Shown piece after piece: positions 1 through 10,585 of a stretch of 64,000 bases of DNA (its first letter is position 1; each line of letters opens with the position of its first letter). Position numbers and translations under genes: made by a program. Under the pieces are notes generated by a model. That model was not told where the DNA came from and searched no databases. It saw only the letters and a program-made list of their open reading frames with translations. This DNA comes from Hydractinia symbiolongicarpus (taxonomy: Eukaryota > Cnidaria > Hydrozoa > Anthoathecata > Hydractiniidae). The DNA lies in contig NC_079885.1 of the NCBI RefSeq assembly GCF_029227915.1, forward strand, positions 27,093,001-27,157,000. Direction: 5' to 3'.

Positions 1-911
1 ACAGGAAAGCTAAATCAGGCTGTGAACACATGATAGAACACTATCAAAAAACTTGTAAAGGTGCACATTTTAACGTTCAAATAATAGAATTGTTTGAAGG
101 CACTGGTTATAACAATAACAAACTTTTTAAACAAGCACGTGCTAAACGCCTAGAAAGAGAAGACTATTGGATGAAAACATTAAGAACTATTTACCCATAT
201 GGTCGCAATGACAGAGCCAAAAAACACGATCATAACAGCCCTGTTGGTAGACTATTTCCTTCTCTTCCTAAATGTTCAAGTAGAACAAGTAGGTCCAGAG
301 CTAATCGTAATAATCATGCAGATAATACAAGTGTGGGAAATTTCTTCGATAATGTTCAAAATATTTTAAACAACAATATTAAAGATGCATTATATACTAT
401 TAGAATCATGTTAGACAACGTTTAAAAGTAATTAATAAAAAACATTGCTTCTGAAATCCTGCACAATCTTTATTCTAATCCTAAGTACGAACACATATAT
501 CTTTATATTGTAGACAATATTGACACTAAACTATACAAAACAAAAATAAAAACAAGAAAGTGTCCTCCAGAGAATATTTCCACAGTCTTTTTCGAAAACC
601 TTGAAGTCCCTTGAAGCTATTAGGCTTTCTGAAATATTTAGACGTCCCCTACAGTGTCACTCCTTCCATCTGAACTTAGAGATAAGGACAATATCTCTGT
701 TGTTACCTACAAGCTAGGGAAAACCATAAGGAATAGAATTTTAAATTACAAGGAAACTGTTAACTCTATCTACATAGATGATGAAGTTTCCTTTTGTTCA
801 AACAGCAAACCATGCAGTTGTCACAGTTCTTCCTTTTGTGACCCTCATCATAAGCATGTCATCACAGGAGATCTTAGAATAGTGGAAAACAAAAAACATA
901 GAAAACTTTTT
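1..911 (+). pseudogene. Penelope-like element, 5' half (GIY-YIG nuclease then CxC region), Naiad-type
   Basis: The open stretch at 30-425 reads as a GIY-YIG endonuclease of the kind fused to Penelope-like reverse transcriptases: a ...CKGAHFNVQIIELFEGTGY block, then REDYWMKTLRTIYPYGRND. A further stretch (about 600-911) reads LRDKDNISVVTYKLGKTIR and then a Cys/His cluster, PCSCHSSSFCDPHHKHVITG, just before the RT. Having the nuclease N-terminal and a CxC cluster before the RT is the domain order described for the permuted Naiad-type Penelope-like elements. The frame changes near 425 and again around 615-655, so no continuous protein can be made. The rest of the element resumes at about 2120. 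Family resemblance is by eye. Confidence 0.72.
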
Positions 912-1415
912 GCGGAGAGTAGCGGAGTGTGAGCCAGCGCACGGAGCGTATCGGGGCCCATTTCCTCATTAAATAAGCAAAATAAAAGGGACGGAGGATT
1001 AAAGGATTAAAGTACTAATATATTTTAAGTTTTACCAGGAACTTTTTGTGAAATATAAAAAAAGTTTGCTGACTGTTTTCGCTGCAACATGGAACAATAT
1101 GTAAATTGTCTGTTTATTATAGCTAAAGTAGAAGGAAAGATATTTCCTGAATAATATAATTACACCCGAAACACCTTAAATGTTGTGTGTTCCACCCGAT
1201 TAACACTGCATACCTGTACTAAAGCGCTCCACCTAAATGTGTGGTAAAGTTTCCAGTTTGTATTAATTGTACCACTAAGCGTTTTACGCCAGGTAATACA
1301 GTTACTTGTGCCTTAACCAGCATTTCTTAAAAAGGTAAGTAACTAGGCTGTGTGCTGTAAATTCCTAAGTGCATATAATATTCACCTGTAAAGTTTCTTA
1401 TATAATTATATTTAT

Positions 1416-1484
1416 GCCCTGCTGGTCTAATGGCTATGACACTCATGCAAATGAGAGATCCAGGTTCAAATCATGGACAGGGCT
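1416..1484 (+). repeat. tRNA-derived sequence (SINE head or tRNA relic)
   Basis: The ends pair as an acceptor stem (GCCCTG with CAGGGC). TGGTCTAATGG resembles a pol III A box and GGTTCAAATCA a B box. CCAGG/CATGG form an imperfect T stem around a 7-nt loop. The anticodon arm does not form a normal 5-bp stem with a 7-nt loop, so a functional tRNA is unlikely. A SINE head or tRNA pseudogene is more probable. Confidence 0.5.
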
Positions 1485-1977
1485 ACGAAAAACATAATTA
1501 TTTTGCATCTACAACAACCAGGTTTTCATATAAAAGGTAATCTTTGAGTCGTAGAGGGGGGAGTTGCATACATTTATCACTTTCATTTACAAAGCCCAAA
1601 AGTGCTTTGTTTTTGTAATAGATCTATCACTTTATGGTAAAAATTTTTGTGTTGATATACCTGGTAGGCACAAGAAACTAAAAAAGGCATTTTTTAATAT
1701 TTTTTTGCCTTTTTTGCTCTGATTATTTCTATATCTTGAGTTTTTAATGTTGTTGTCATTGGAACCAAGTTAATCTCAGATTTATCAAAAAAAAAAAAAA
1801 AAAATGATATGGCGTTATGACCAATTGTTTAAATACTTGTATTGGCACATAATTCTGCTATCATGATTCACTGTATATTGACCTGGTATAAATTTGAGAC
1901 CTTTTTTATGAGCTATTAAATTTAAAATATTTGCACCTCAATATGTTCTATACTCCTGGCCTAATATGATATATATC

Positions 1978-2119
1978 CTAGACATATTGAGTATATTCGA
2001 TGCCATGCGTACCCCTGCCTTGCTGATTTCTCTTCCTTTTTCCTTGCCTGCCTTTGCCGTGCCCTTTCCTGGCCGTGCTTAATGCCTTTGCCTTAGCAAC
2101 CTCTCCGCAACACTTTCTA
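1978..2119 (-). repeat. GC-rich purine/pyrimidine-skewed minisatellite, copy 1
   Basis: On the minus strand this starts TATAGAAAGTGTTGCGGAGA and continues as imperfect repeats of AAGGCA/CACGGCA/GGCAAGGA. The same start and body recur at 10586-10825. The long open frame on the minus strand here is a by-product of the low-complexity sequence. Confidence 0.55.
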
Positions 2120-2955
2120 TATTGATGACAAAGGACCAGCTTGACGAGACCAAGGAGAACATCATCAATGAGAATGTCAAACAAGGCAAAAAGGTCTTGG
2201 TGTAACGGATGAGCAACGTACACTACCCATAATGTATTGGCTTCCTAAGATGCACAAAACACCCACATCATTCCGTTTTATTGTAGCCTCCAAGCACTGT
2301 AGCACGAAACCTCTGACTAATGTAATTTCTAGGGCATTTAAATTGATATTTGCTCAAGTTAAAAGCTTTCATAAAAAAGCCATTTTTATTCCTAGTTTAA
2401 TAAATTTTGGGTTGTTCAAAATTCTTTTCCCACTATTGATAAAATTGATATAATAAATACTCAAGGTAACGCGAAAAACATCTTTACATTTGATTTCAGC
2501 ACTCTATATACCAACATGCCTCACAACCTTTTAATTCATGTATTATCAGAGGTAATTGATTTCGTTTTCCACTGTGAGAAAAAACAAACTGGGGTTCTCA
2601 AATACGTCCGTGTATTGGACAAACAAAGGCGTTAGCAATCATTTTTTTTACCAAACAAGGTCCAAAAGCCATGTTTCATTCTTGTTCTCGATATGTTTCT
2701 TTACCATCGGCAATATCTTTTTTAAACGAGATATGGGCATCCCATGGGTATTGACCTCGCCCCGTTTTGGGCCAACCTGTTCTTGCACTTCTATGAAAAA
2801 CAATTTGTTCAAAAATTGATCTCTGAGGATTCTCCTAGAGAATATAAATACAACAACACAGGACGATTTATTGATGATCTGTGTACAGTTAATAATGGAG
2901 AAGATTACCTAACATGACACAACACCATTTACCCTCAAGAACTACACCTGATGAT
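2120..2955 (+). pseudogene. Penelope-like reverse transcriptase remnant
   Basis: Translated pieces in shifting frames match the Penelope-type RT. LPIMYWLPKMHKTPTSFRFI lies around 2222-2281, FDFSTLYTNMPHNLLIHVL around 2489-2545, and the catalytic box GRFIDDLCTVNNGEDY around 2861-2908, followed by NTIYPQELHL. Several frameshifts and stops interrupt it (for example before 2456 and at about 2635), so it is dead. A short C-terminal piece (FKYNKNSEEIIESLITK) may persist at 3222-3272, beyond the SINE-like insertion. Confidence 0.7.
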
Positions 2956-3009
2956 GATGATGTGCATATTTTACATGGCTAGCCTCACAAATATCGAGGG
3001 ATATACCCT

Positions 3010-3235
3010 GTCTATTATTTCCAGGAGGGGCCATGGCTTAGATGGAGAGTCCTAGAGTATTTAAAATTTGCCTCACATGGCTTGGGTTAACCCGGGGCTA
3101 TGGTAACATTCACTCGCCCATGTTGAATCGCCGTCAAGAGGAATCGAACTTCGGTCTCCCGTACAGAGTACAAAAGCAATATACTATCGTCTACCATTTA
3201 TGGACCGATCTTTTCCAAATTTTTCAAATATAACA
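3010..3235 (-). repeat. SINE-like repeat with tRNA-like head on the minus strand
   Basis: On the minus strand the 3140-3215 interval contains an A-box-like TGGTAGACGATAG and, downstream, GAAGTTCGATTCC, close to a tRNA T-arm/B box. This lies inside the C-terminal part of the Penelope-like element. The outer limits are uncertain, and no A-tail or flanking duplication was confirmed. Confidence 0.4.
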
Positions 3236-3330
3236 AAAACAGTGAAGAAATAATTGAATCATTGATAACTAAATAGGAGGAACATAGTTTTGCTACACGA
3301 ATTTGTCTATTTTGTGATGACTTTACTACA

Positions 3331-3609
3331 TAAAAAGTCTTTGGATCCATTCACACACCATATGTATCTCAAATATTTCTCGGCAGTCCGTGTTTCATAA
3401 TTCTTTATCTGCTGCTGGCTAGCTCATTCGTATAGTTTTTTCAAAATCAAACCATTTTTACCTGCTGGACAGTTATTCCACCATCATATTATTTACATTT
3501 GCAACATTATCTTATTTTATGTGCTGTCTGTGACAGTTTCTTACTTATTTCAATACACACTTAATGCTGGACGTTCACGCTGCAGGCCAGGCTTGCTATC
3601 TAATTTACA
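3331..3609. other. AT-rich spacer, no supported feature
   Basis: No coding, RNA or repeat signal was recognised here, beyond probable decayed Penelope-like 3' sequence at its left edge. Confidence 0.4.
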
Positions 3610-3855
3610 TTATTTCAAAAATTAAACAAATACAATGCAGTTTAATTATGATAACAATTTAGTCCTAATCCTAAGTATTCAAGATCCGGCTTCCGTAAAA
3701 ATCCTACTTCAAAGAACAACTTTTTTGTCCACACAACAATTTATATATGTGCAACTGTGTTGTAGGGAGGTGAGGAGGGCACTTGAATACTTAGGATTAG
3801 GACTAAATTGTTATCATAATTAAACTGCATTGTATTTGTTTAATTTTTGAAATAA
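3610..3855. repeat. Perfect 74-bp inverted repeat (DIRS-end snapback)
   Basis: The arms at 3610-3683 and 3782-3855 are exact reverse complements over 74 bp, separated by 98 bp. The inner part of the left arm (CAATTTAGTCCTAATCCTAA) and the following GATCCGGCTTCCGTAAAAAT match the terminal sequence of the DIRS element ending at about 42297, and the left end of the DIRS fragment at 9563. It is therefore a small palindromic derivative of a DIRS terminus. Perfect arm identity suggests recent origin or homogenisation. Confidence 0.8.
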
Positions 3856-4150
3856 CAATCAGTTAGGATCAACCCGTATTCGAGGGATCCCTCAAATGCG
3901 GTATCCCTAGCTAGTCGCATATGCTATCACTCAAATGAGGGATCCCTCAAAGAACGGATGTTGTTGTTTACCAAATGAGCAACTACACTATTATTGAAAA
4001 GTCGATGTTCTGACTGATAGCCAACGATGTTTCTTTATAAAATTCGTGTTCTGGTTCCATGATCACAAAAATAAATAGATTATTGATCGATGTGAAGCAC
4101 GTCTCATTACCACTGTATGCACTCCTTTCAGCTTTTTAGAGTAAAATATA

Positions 4151-4456
4151 ATGCCTAAAAGAAAACTCAGAAAGAGCAATGTGGCGGCAACCCGAACAAA
4201 AGATGAAAGTGGGACGTTTGCTGCTATTTGTGGATGCATCAATCACGATGATTGGTCATTTTCCGAGATTTTCGAAGTGAAGCGTATTTCGTCACGAAGA
4301 TTCTTTTCGAAAAAGGTCATTAGATCTATGAGAAAAAAGCATTTACCAGAACGTGATGAAAGAATACTGGACAGAAGCTGCATCAGGTACACCATTGCAA
4401 AACATAAGACACCAAAGATTGTTGGTGCAGTATGATTCGGATGAAGACAGTGAATA
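4151..4456 (+). pseudogene. Small basic-to-acidic protein of the TIR element, probably frameshifted
   Basis: An ATG at 4151 opens MPKRKLRKSNVAATRTKDES and continues to 4435. From about 4350 the alternative frame reads EYWTEAASGTPLQNIRHQRL and ends in the acidic tail QYDSDEDSE at 4456, which looks more natural than the original C-terminus. I read this as one gene of about 100 residues with a single-base shift. It converges on the PHD gene, whose stop is at 4536. No family is recognised, and it could be non-coding. Confidence 0.4.
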
Positions 4457-4535
4457 ACAACAAATGTATCTTGCATGAAAACTAGACAAAATATACAACA
4501 AAATTTTATAACTGTTTATGTTGTTTTCTAAGGGT

Positions 4536-7500
4536 TTATAATCTCTTTTTTAGTAAAGATTTTGGTCTTGGTAAAGATATCGGGTTGTGTGGTGGACAGT
4601 AATATTTCACAGTGCTGTCAAACTTTTCTTCGTCTTTTTCATTAATGACTAAACCAATGCAGTATGCATGAACCCAGTAGTCACACTTACGTTTGGCACA
4701 ATTAACCCTCAATGAGTTATACTCATTATCGGTTCGACTACCATATATAGTGAGGCATTTCTGGCATACATCTCTGTTCATTTTTTTCGGGTCATTCTTT
4801 TTTTTTCTTTTGGATGATGGAGTACTTGTGGTCGGAGCTGATGTAGGATCCATATTAGCAACACTTGAACAGGGAGAAGTAATAGCGGAAGATGGTGAAG
4901 TTATTGTTGTGCTTGATGAATTTGAATTGCAACGACTGAACATTTCTTGGTTCGTTGACCATCGGCGTGTAACAGGAGGGGTTACATTATGGCGTATTTC
5001 AACCAAAACATCGTCACCAGTGACTGTCTTAAATTCCTTCATCTTCCGCTGAAACCCTTTGCTGTGATTATATCGGGCATTCGCACGTGCTTTTCCAGAC
5101 TCCAGATACTTTGTACCTAAAAGTTCATAGAGGACAATGTTAAATAAACAATATAAATTGGTTACAGAATCCAATTTGTCTTCCTTACCTCTTTTTTTAG
5201 CTGCGACATACTCAGGGTGGCCACTCGTCCTTGAAAACCTTGAATGTTCTTGAATGTTCTTGAATTTTATTTGGTCTTGAATTGTTCTTGAAATAGTATG
5301 TTTTCCACCCTTGGTTCTTGAATGTTCTTGAGTTTTTACAATTCTATGAAAAATCTTTTTAGAATAGTAAAAAAATGTCTAGTAAAAAAAGTACCAGAAT
5401 GCATGGAAAAAGTATTTTTAATGAAAGTTGGTTGAGCGATGAACAGTTTAAAATATGGTTGAAAAGGGGACCAGATAAACACAAAGCATTGTGTAGACTT
5501 TGTAACACAGTGATAGACATAACTATAATGGGAAAAAGTGCTTTAGCATCGCATTCTAAGGGCAACAAGCATCAAGTGAATGTGAAAAACTATAGTCCAG
5601 TTTCTGGTCTGTTCTTCAAAAGTAACCCTCCAAAGCCTTCATCAAGCAAAGACGCCTCCCCCGCCACTAACAAGATTGATTTAATGATGAGTACATTAGC
5701 AGTTTCCCATGCTGAAATTCGTTGGGCTCTGAAAGTACTAACATCACATCATTCATTTCGTTCTTGCTTGAATTTGAACCAGCTATTTTGTGTGATGTTC
5801 CCTGACAGTGACATAGCAAAGTCATTCCAGTTATCAAAAACGAAATGTGCGTACTACATCGTACATGGATTAGCCCCATATTTCATGGAAATCTTGCTCC
5901 AAGAAATTAAAAATTCGCCAACCTATTCCACACTTTTTGACGAAAGTTTGAATCATTATAAACAGGAAGAACAAATGGACGTTCAGATTCGTTTCTGGAA
6001 TGAAAATCTCTATGAAGTCCAGACACGTTACCTAACCTCAAGGTTTTTCAGGCGCCCAAATGCAGATAACATCTTGCACGAGATTCTTCAAGCAACTGAT
6101 GCGTTACCCCAGAAATCAATGGTCATGCTTTCCATGGACGGACCAAACACTAATTGGAAAGTTTATGAAAATTTAAAATCGCATCGTACTGAGAAAGAAT
6201 ATCCCCAAATTATTGATGTTGGTTCGTGTGGATTACACGTGGTGCACGGAGCCTTTCAGACTGGCGTAAAAGCAACTGGCTGGAAATTGGAAAAGGTTTT
6301 AAAGGCCATGTGGAAGCTGTTCAATGATTCCCCAGCTCGAAGAGATCTATATATTCAGTTAAGCAAATCAGATGTTTTTCCAATAATGTTTTGCCAGACA
6401 CGCTGGGTTGAGGATGAACCTGTTGCCATCCGAGCAAAGGAAGTTTGGGAAAATGTTGTGAATGTCATAAAGCATTATCAAACCTTATGCAAATCAAAAC
6501 AACCAAGCAAAAACAGTTCGTATGACACCTTGGTCACCCACCACACTGACATGTTTATGCAAGTCAAGTTACAATTCTTTGTTGATGTAGCCAGCATGAT
6601 GTCTTCGTATCTGAAGCAATTCCAGACGGATAATCCAATGATGCCATTTGTTTCGGAAATATTAGAAAATATTATCCGTCGGTTAATGAAGATTTTCATT
6701 CGGAAAACCGTTATTGATGAAGCTGATTCAGCTTATTCTTTAATTAAAATTGATTTGCAGAAACGAGAGAATCATTTACCACCGGAATTAGTCAAGTTAC
6801 CAACTGCCACCAAAACCTTGCTTTCGTCCCTTCAAGCCAGTTTGACAAAGAAGTTGAAGTTTAAAGGAGAATGTGCTGCACTTATTAATTGAAAAGCTAC
6901 AAGAACGATCGCCATTGAAACACCTTTTTGTTCGATCTTTGTCTAGTCTTGTTCCAAAGAATATGATTGAAAGTAAAAACTGTCTACTTAAGTTTGAAAA
7001 GGTCGTGGACAAGTTTTACACAACAAATCACATCAATTCAAAAGAAGCAGATAATGCCAAGTTGCAGTTGGAGGAGTTCATCTCACGCACAGCTAAGACT
7101 CATAAAGATAAGTTTCTTGGCTTTAGCCTTTCTGATAATCGTTTGGATCATTTTTACCGCGAGTATTTAAACGGTTCTGATAAATACAAAGATTTATGGA
7201 AAGTCATGGTGATGGTCTTCACTATTTCACATGGACAAAGCCAGATCGAGAGAGGATTCAGCATCAACAAAGAAGTCACTATCGAAAATCTTAAAAACAA
7301 GTCACTATGTGCTCAGCGGTTGGTATATGATGCCTTAAAGTGTTGCAAGAAAGATGTGCATGATATTGAAATCACTGCCAAAATGGTTACATCATGTAAA
7401 ACAGCCCGTTCTAGGTATGTATTTGCCCTTGAAGAAGTGAAAAAATCAAAAGAAAATGAAGCAGCGAATAACAAGAGAAAGATACTAGCATATGAGATTG

Positions 7501-8416
7501 ATAGTGTGAAACGCAAACGAATGGAGGTAGATACATGTATTCGATCATTGAACAAAGATATGAACAACTGTCTTGATGAGGGCGAGGTTAGCCATGACAT
7601 TGCTATGTTTCTGAAAGCAAATGCATTCAGAAAAGCCATTACAGAGAAAAAAGTGACAATGGTGGATTTAGATGAGGCTATTAAAAAACTGGAGGAAGAT
7701 CTCAAAAACTAATAACCTCTATAATACTCGTAGTTTGTTGACATTAGTTTATTTCAAGATATATGGATTATTTATTAGCTTCATATTAGCGTCATTTTGT
7801 CTGGTTCATTTTCTAATTTGAAGATCTTCTTATACAATACAATATATGTTCTATTTTTAATTGAGAATTAAAGTTTTATAAAACACAAGAAATAGAATCC
7901 TTTGGACCGTTTCCATAATACTGGATAAATAGATTTTAGAAACAAGAAGAGAAGAACACTATTTATTGAACTTTGTTATTTTTGTGACTTTTATATTCTG
8001 TTATTTTTAGTTTTACACTTTTGTTACTATATAATTCTAGCTTTCTGATAAGTATTTATAAACTTGTACACAAAGTAGCTATGTACTCCTAAAAGAATGA
8101 TTTCTGGAACGATATCAACTTTATTATCAAGGTTTCTACATGTCTACACTCTTTTATTTTGTTCAAATTATCACAGATTATGCTATATTGATGTATAAAG
8201 TCAGTGAATTGATCAAGATATTAGCTTTTGTTGAAGTTGTTAAAAATTATTTTTGTCCTTGAAAACCAATATTTTGTTCTTGAATTGTTCTTGATTAGTT
8301 CTTGGATTTTTTTTTAATTTTGAGTGGCCACCCTGATACTTCTTTTTTTTATTAGCCTCTAAATTTACTTTGTTATCATTCTCATCATATACCTCAATAT
8401 CTTCTACATCAGACAT
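4536..8416 (-). CDS. PHD-type zinc-finger protein, first exon split by a hAT-like insertion
   Basis: Exon 1 starts at ATG 8416 (MSDVEDIEVYDENDNKV...), runs to 8341, is broken by the transposon at 5213-8335, and resumes at 5207 down to a GTAAGG donor after 5189. Leaving out the insertion and one copy of its ATACT duplication keeps the frame open. The intron is 5117-5188 (72 nt), and exon 2 (5116-4536) begins in the matching phase. The C-terminal half has a Ser/Thr-rich linker and a lysine-rich stretch. Then come C-x2-C (VCQKC), C-x4-C (NCAKRKC), WVHAYCIGL and YYCPPH, a PHD-like C4HC3 arrangement that in other proteins reads histone tails. Its role in the element is unknown. Confidence 0.62.
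5213..8335 (+). mobile_element. hAT-like DNA transposon nested in the PHD gene
   Basis: The ends are perfect 14-bp inverted repeats, CAGGGTGGCCACTC at 5213 and its complement ending at 8335. ATACT flanks both sides (5208-5212 and 8336-8340), a 5-bp duplication. The subterminal regions repeat TTCTTGAAT/CTTGAA many times on both sides, a possible transposase-binding array. Length is 3123 bp with one transposase gene on the plus strand. Confidence 0.85.
5375..7712 (+). pseudogene. hAT-like transposase with one frameshift
   Basis: The first frame (5375-6892, about 505 residues) starts at the ATG nearest the left end. It has an N-terminal C2HH BED-like finger (CRLCNT ... SHSKGNKH, residues about 33-68), then FQLSKTKCAYYIVHGLAPYF and TLFDESLNHYKQEEQMDVQI typical of the RNase H-like core. 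The second frame (6873-7712) continues with LQERSPLKHLFVRSLSSL and the C-terminal SHGQSQIERGFSINKEVT, followed by a charged, probably coiled-coil tail. The two join near 6885 with a one-base shift, so the copy is inactivated by a single lesion. hAT assignment is by overall architecture. Confidence 0.75.
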
Positions 8417-8673
8417 ATTTTTAGTTCTAAAATGTGAGTATGGTATGACTTCAAATAGATAGAATACACTAGTTTGAACACAGGTTCAGAGGACAATTAC
8501 TGTAATGACAATCCAAAATATATATTCGATAGAATGAAGGAGACATGGAATTGTTATAAGCATTATATATTTATTAAGCATGCATCAAAGCATGACATAC
8601 TCAATGTATATAATTTGCATCTTTTCAAAATGAACATAATATGAATGTACATAAATATATATGATAAATAAGT

Positions 8674-9290
8674 TCAAAATGGACAAGAATCACTTGTGTT
8701 TTCTACAATAACTCTCTCTGTACACCCATCATAGTTTTTGGTAAAGTTATGAAGCTCCCTGACAACGTAGTCAGTTTTCCCCTTCACAACATCTAAAACG
8801 TAGATACTGGGTGTTATGACACCTCCACCACGTCGATCATGTCCACCACATTCACTCTTTTCAAATTTCTGATCCGGTGGAGGCTTCTTGCTTGGTATGG
8901 GATCACCCACTGATTTGCTAAAAAATAAAACAAAAAGTTCACATATATCTACGAAAGAATGTAGAGAGCAGATGTGTATACTTACCATGTAATGCTCTTC
9001 GTATAGGGAGGCAAATCGTGAAACACCTTCCCCAAATTCGCATGCAGCTGTCCAACGAGCAAGCCTGCTATGTCCTTAACTTTTTGTGTAGAAGAACCCC
9101 TCTTTGCTGGTCTTGTTATCGATTCCTGTAACGAAACGGGAATGGCACTCAAGTTAGGCATCCACACACCCATAGCATACTTGTCGTACTCGTTCTCTAC
9201 TGGCTTCACTAACATATCTATGTCTTGATGTGGTCGTATTCGATGTACATGATAACCTTTGATAGTGCTCTCAATCACCTTCACTTTCAT
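8674..9290 (-). CDS. HIRAN-domain protein, two exons
   Basis: The start is ATG 9290 (MKVKVIESTIKGYHVHRIRP). Exon 1 ends at 8986 with donor GTAAGT. The intron 8918-8985 is 68 nt with a TTTTTAG acceptor, and exon 2 continues in phase to a stop at 8674, giving about 182 residues. Residues about 5-97 resemble a HIRAN domain: the GYHVHRIRP strand, MLVKPVENEYDKYAMGVW and GLLVGQLHANLGKVFHDL match its typical order. In HLTF and related proteins HIRAN binds 3' DNA ends. The C-terminal part is Cys/His-containing and unassigned. The gene lies just inside the right terminal repeat, and its ATG is about 270 bp from the element end. Confidence 0.62.
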
Positions 9291-9562
9291 TTTGGCTAAA
9301 AGAAAGAAAATATACTGCGAGGATGCTATGATTTTTAAAAATATCAACCGAGGGGGAAGTCATTTCCGCCTGATCGCACTGGTTAACGTCCACTTCGCAC
9401 TGGATAGAAAGTTGATATTTTAAGGAACATGACGAAATAAACTTGTTTTGGGGCGCGGGCTTGTCTTCTGTGGCGCGCAAACAGAAAAACGCCAAAATCC
9501 CTCATTTGCGGGGTATCATCGCTCAATTGAGGGATCCCTCGAACACGGGTTGAGCCTAACTG

Positions 9563-10585
9563 ACAATTTAGCCCATAATCCTAAGTATACAAATGAGATT
9601 TCAAAGCTGTTTTGTGGCGTCATGTAAAAAACGCAACCAAATATTAACAGAATAATAGTCTATATATATTGTAACTCAACAACAATTACATAATATCAGT
9701 TAATTGTTCTTCAACAGTGTTGTACCGAAGTTTTCAGTTATCGGTAGATTATAAAACTTTCGAAAACAAGTATCTGATGCCCATCCTACTGCCTTTTGTA
9801 TGTCCTTTATGTTTAAACCAAGGTTTTTGCCTTGCTGGTGGATGCACTTTTTACCGAGTGAGCAGTGAATACGGTGATATCGATCCCTGCCAGTCCAAGA
9901 AATAGCTTGATGTAGCGAGCTATTGTAGCCACCCCCACTGGTTTGTGTGGGTATGCATATGAAAGCAATAGCTGCTTTGGTTGGTTCTCCAGGTTTTCTC
10001 TGATGCTGTTTGTTCGTTCCAGGTACTCCTGTAAACAATTTACGATACACAGCTTTGGGTTATTAGAGTATGCCAGGAATCGTAGGGGTTCTTGATGCTT
10101 TCCTGGTTTTGTTGCTTTTAATATGGTTGAAATGTAGAAGGTATAGCAGTTATCTGCATAATGACAATAGTCTGTTCTTAAAGCACCTATTGTCTGTCCC
10201 CTTTGCCCGCTAAGGATGCAAAGGAGAGTGGCAAGATTTTTTAACAAGAAGTTCCAACATTAAATTTTAATTTTCTGGAAGGCTATTCATATAGTTTAGT
10301 GTTAACGCTGGGTCATACGTAACGGTATATTTTGGGAAACTGGGGCGTAACTTAAACATCCCTCTAAGAAGCTTGCTGACCTGCTCATCTTTACCGAAAG
10401 ATTTACCATTTTTGTGTGTAAGGATGGCAGATAGTGCAGATCTAGCTGCTGCAATAGAACCATACCTCCAGTTGTCGTAGTAAAATAATTTTGTTAGGAA
10501 GGACATAGCTATTTTATAGTCTGCCTTTATGATGTCATCCACATTATTATTCTGGCAATATGTAATCCACTTTTTTATATACATA
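9563..10585 (-). mobile_element. DIRS retrotransposon, 3' terminal fragment
   Basis: The left edge carries the inverted terminal sequence (TTTAGCCCATAATCCTAAGT, from 9567) that is the complement of the 5' end of the DIRS element at 42297. It is followed inward by a tyrosine recombinase gene on the minus strand, the expected 3'-end arrangement for DIRS. The fragment is cut at about 10585 by a GC-rich minisatellite. The HIRAN/PHD element inserted directly at its outer edge. Confidence 0.75.
9700..10580 (-). pseudogene. DIRS tyrosine recombinase, frameshifted
   Basis: The N-terminal core-binding part reads KWITYCQNNNVDDIIKADYK ... YGSIAAARSALSAILTHKNG (10580-10267). A shift at an A run near 10240 leads to LATLLCILSGQRGQTIGALR (10247-9813), with the first catalytic Arg in SGQRGQTI. 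The HxxR box reads HSVKSASTS, so the second catalytic Arg is Lys. A final shift gives IQKAVGWASDTCFRKFYNLP with the terminal Tyr. In DIRS elements this enzyme integrates circular cDNA. At least two frameshifts and the HxxK change make it non-functional. Confidence 0.75.

Larger units (their letters stand above)
912..2119. repeat. Composite insertion splitting the Penelope-like element
   Basis: The Penelope reading frame stops at about 911 and resumes near 2120. Both junctions carry the motif TTGCGGAGAG in opposite orientations (913 and about 2099), as if they were inverted ends. The interior holds a tRNA-derived stretch (1416-1484), an A run near 1788-1804 and a GC-rich minisatellite (1978-2119). 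No clean target duplication is visible, so this may be one element or several nested ones. No protein is supported in it. Confidence 0.4.
3860..9562 (-). mobile_element. TIR element carrying HIRAN and PHD genes, 5-bp target duplication
   Basis: The left end begins CAGTTAGGATCAACCCGT and the right end, reverse-complemented, begins CAGTTAGGCTCAACCCGT. The two match over about 37 bp with few mismatches. ACAAT directly flanks both ends (3855-3859 and 9563-9567), a 5-bp target duplication. The palindrome GAGGGATCCCTC is repeated near both ends. Without the nested hAT-like element (5213-8335) it is about 2.6 kb. It encodes a small plus-strand protein (4151-4456), a PHD-finger protein and a HIRAN protein. 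None is a recognised transposase, so this may be a non-autonomous cargo carrier or an unfamiliar superfamily. Confidence 0.8.

Noticed and set aside
1416-1484. A functional tRNA gene
   Set aside because: The acceptor and T arms are plausible, but the anticodon arm cannot form a normal stem and 7-nt loop, and the sequence lies inside an insertion.
1978-2223. Minus-strand 81-codon frame and similar frames at 10267-10822
   Set aside because: They are low-complexity products of the GC-rich minisatellite. Lys/Gly/Arg- or Cys/Leu/Pro-rich readings appear on either strand.
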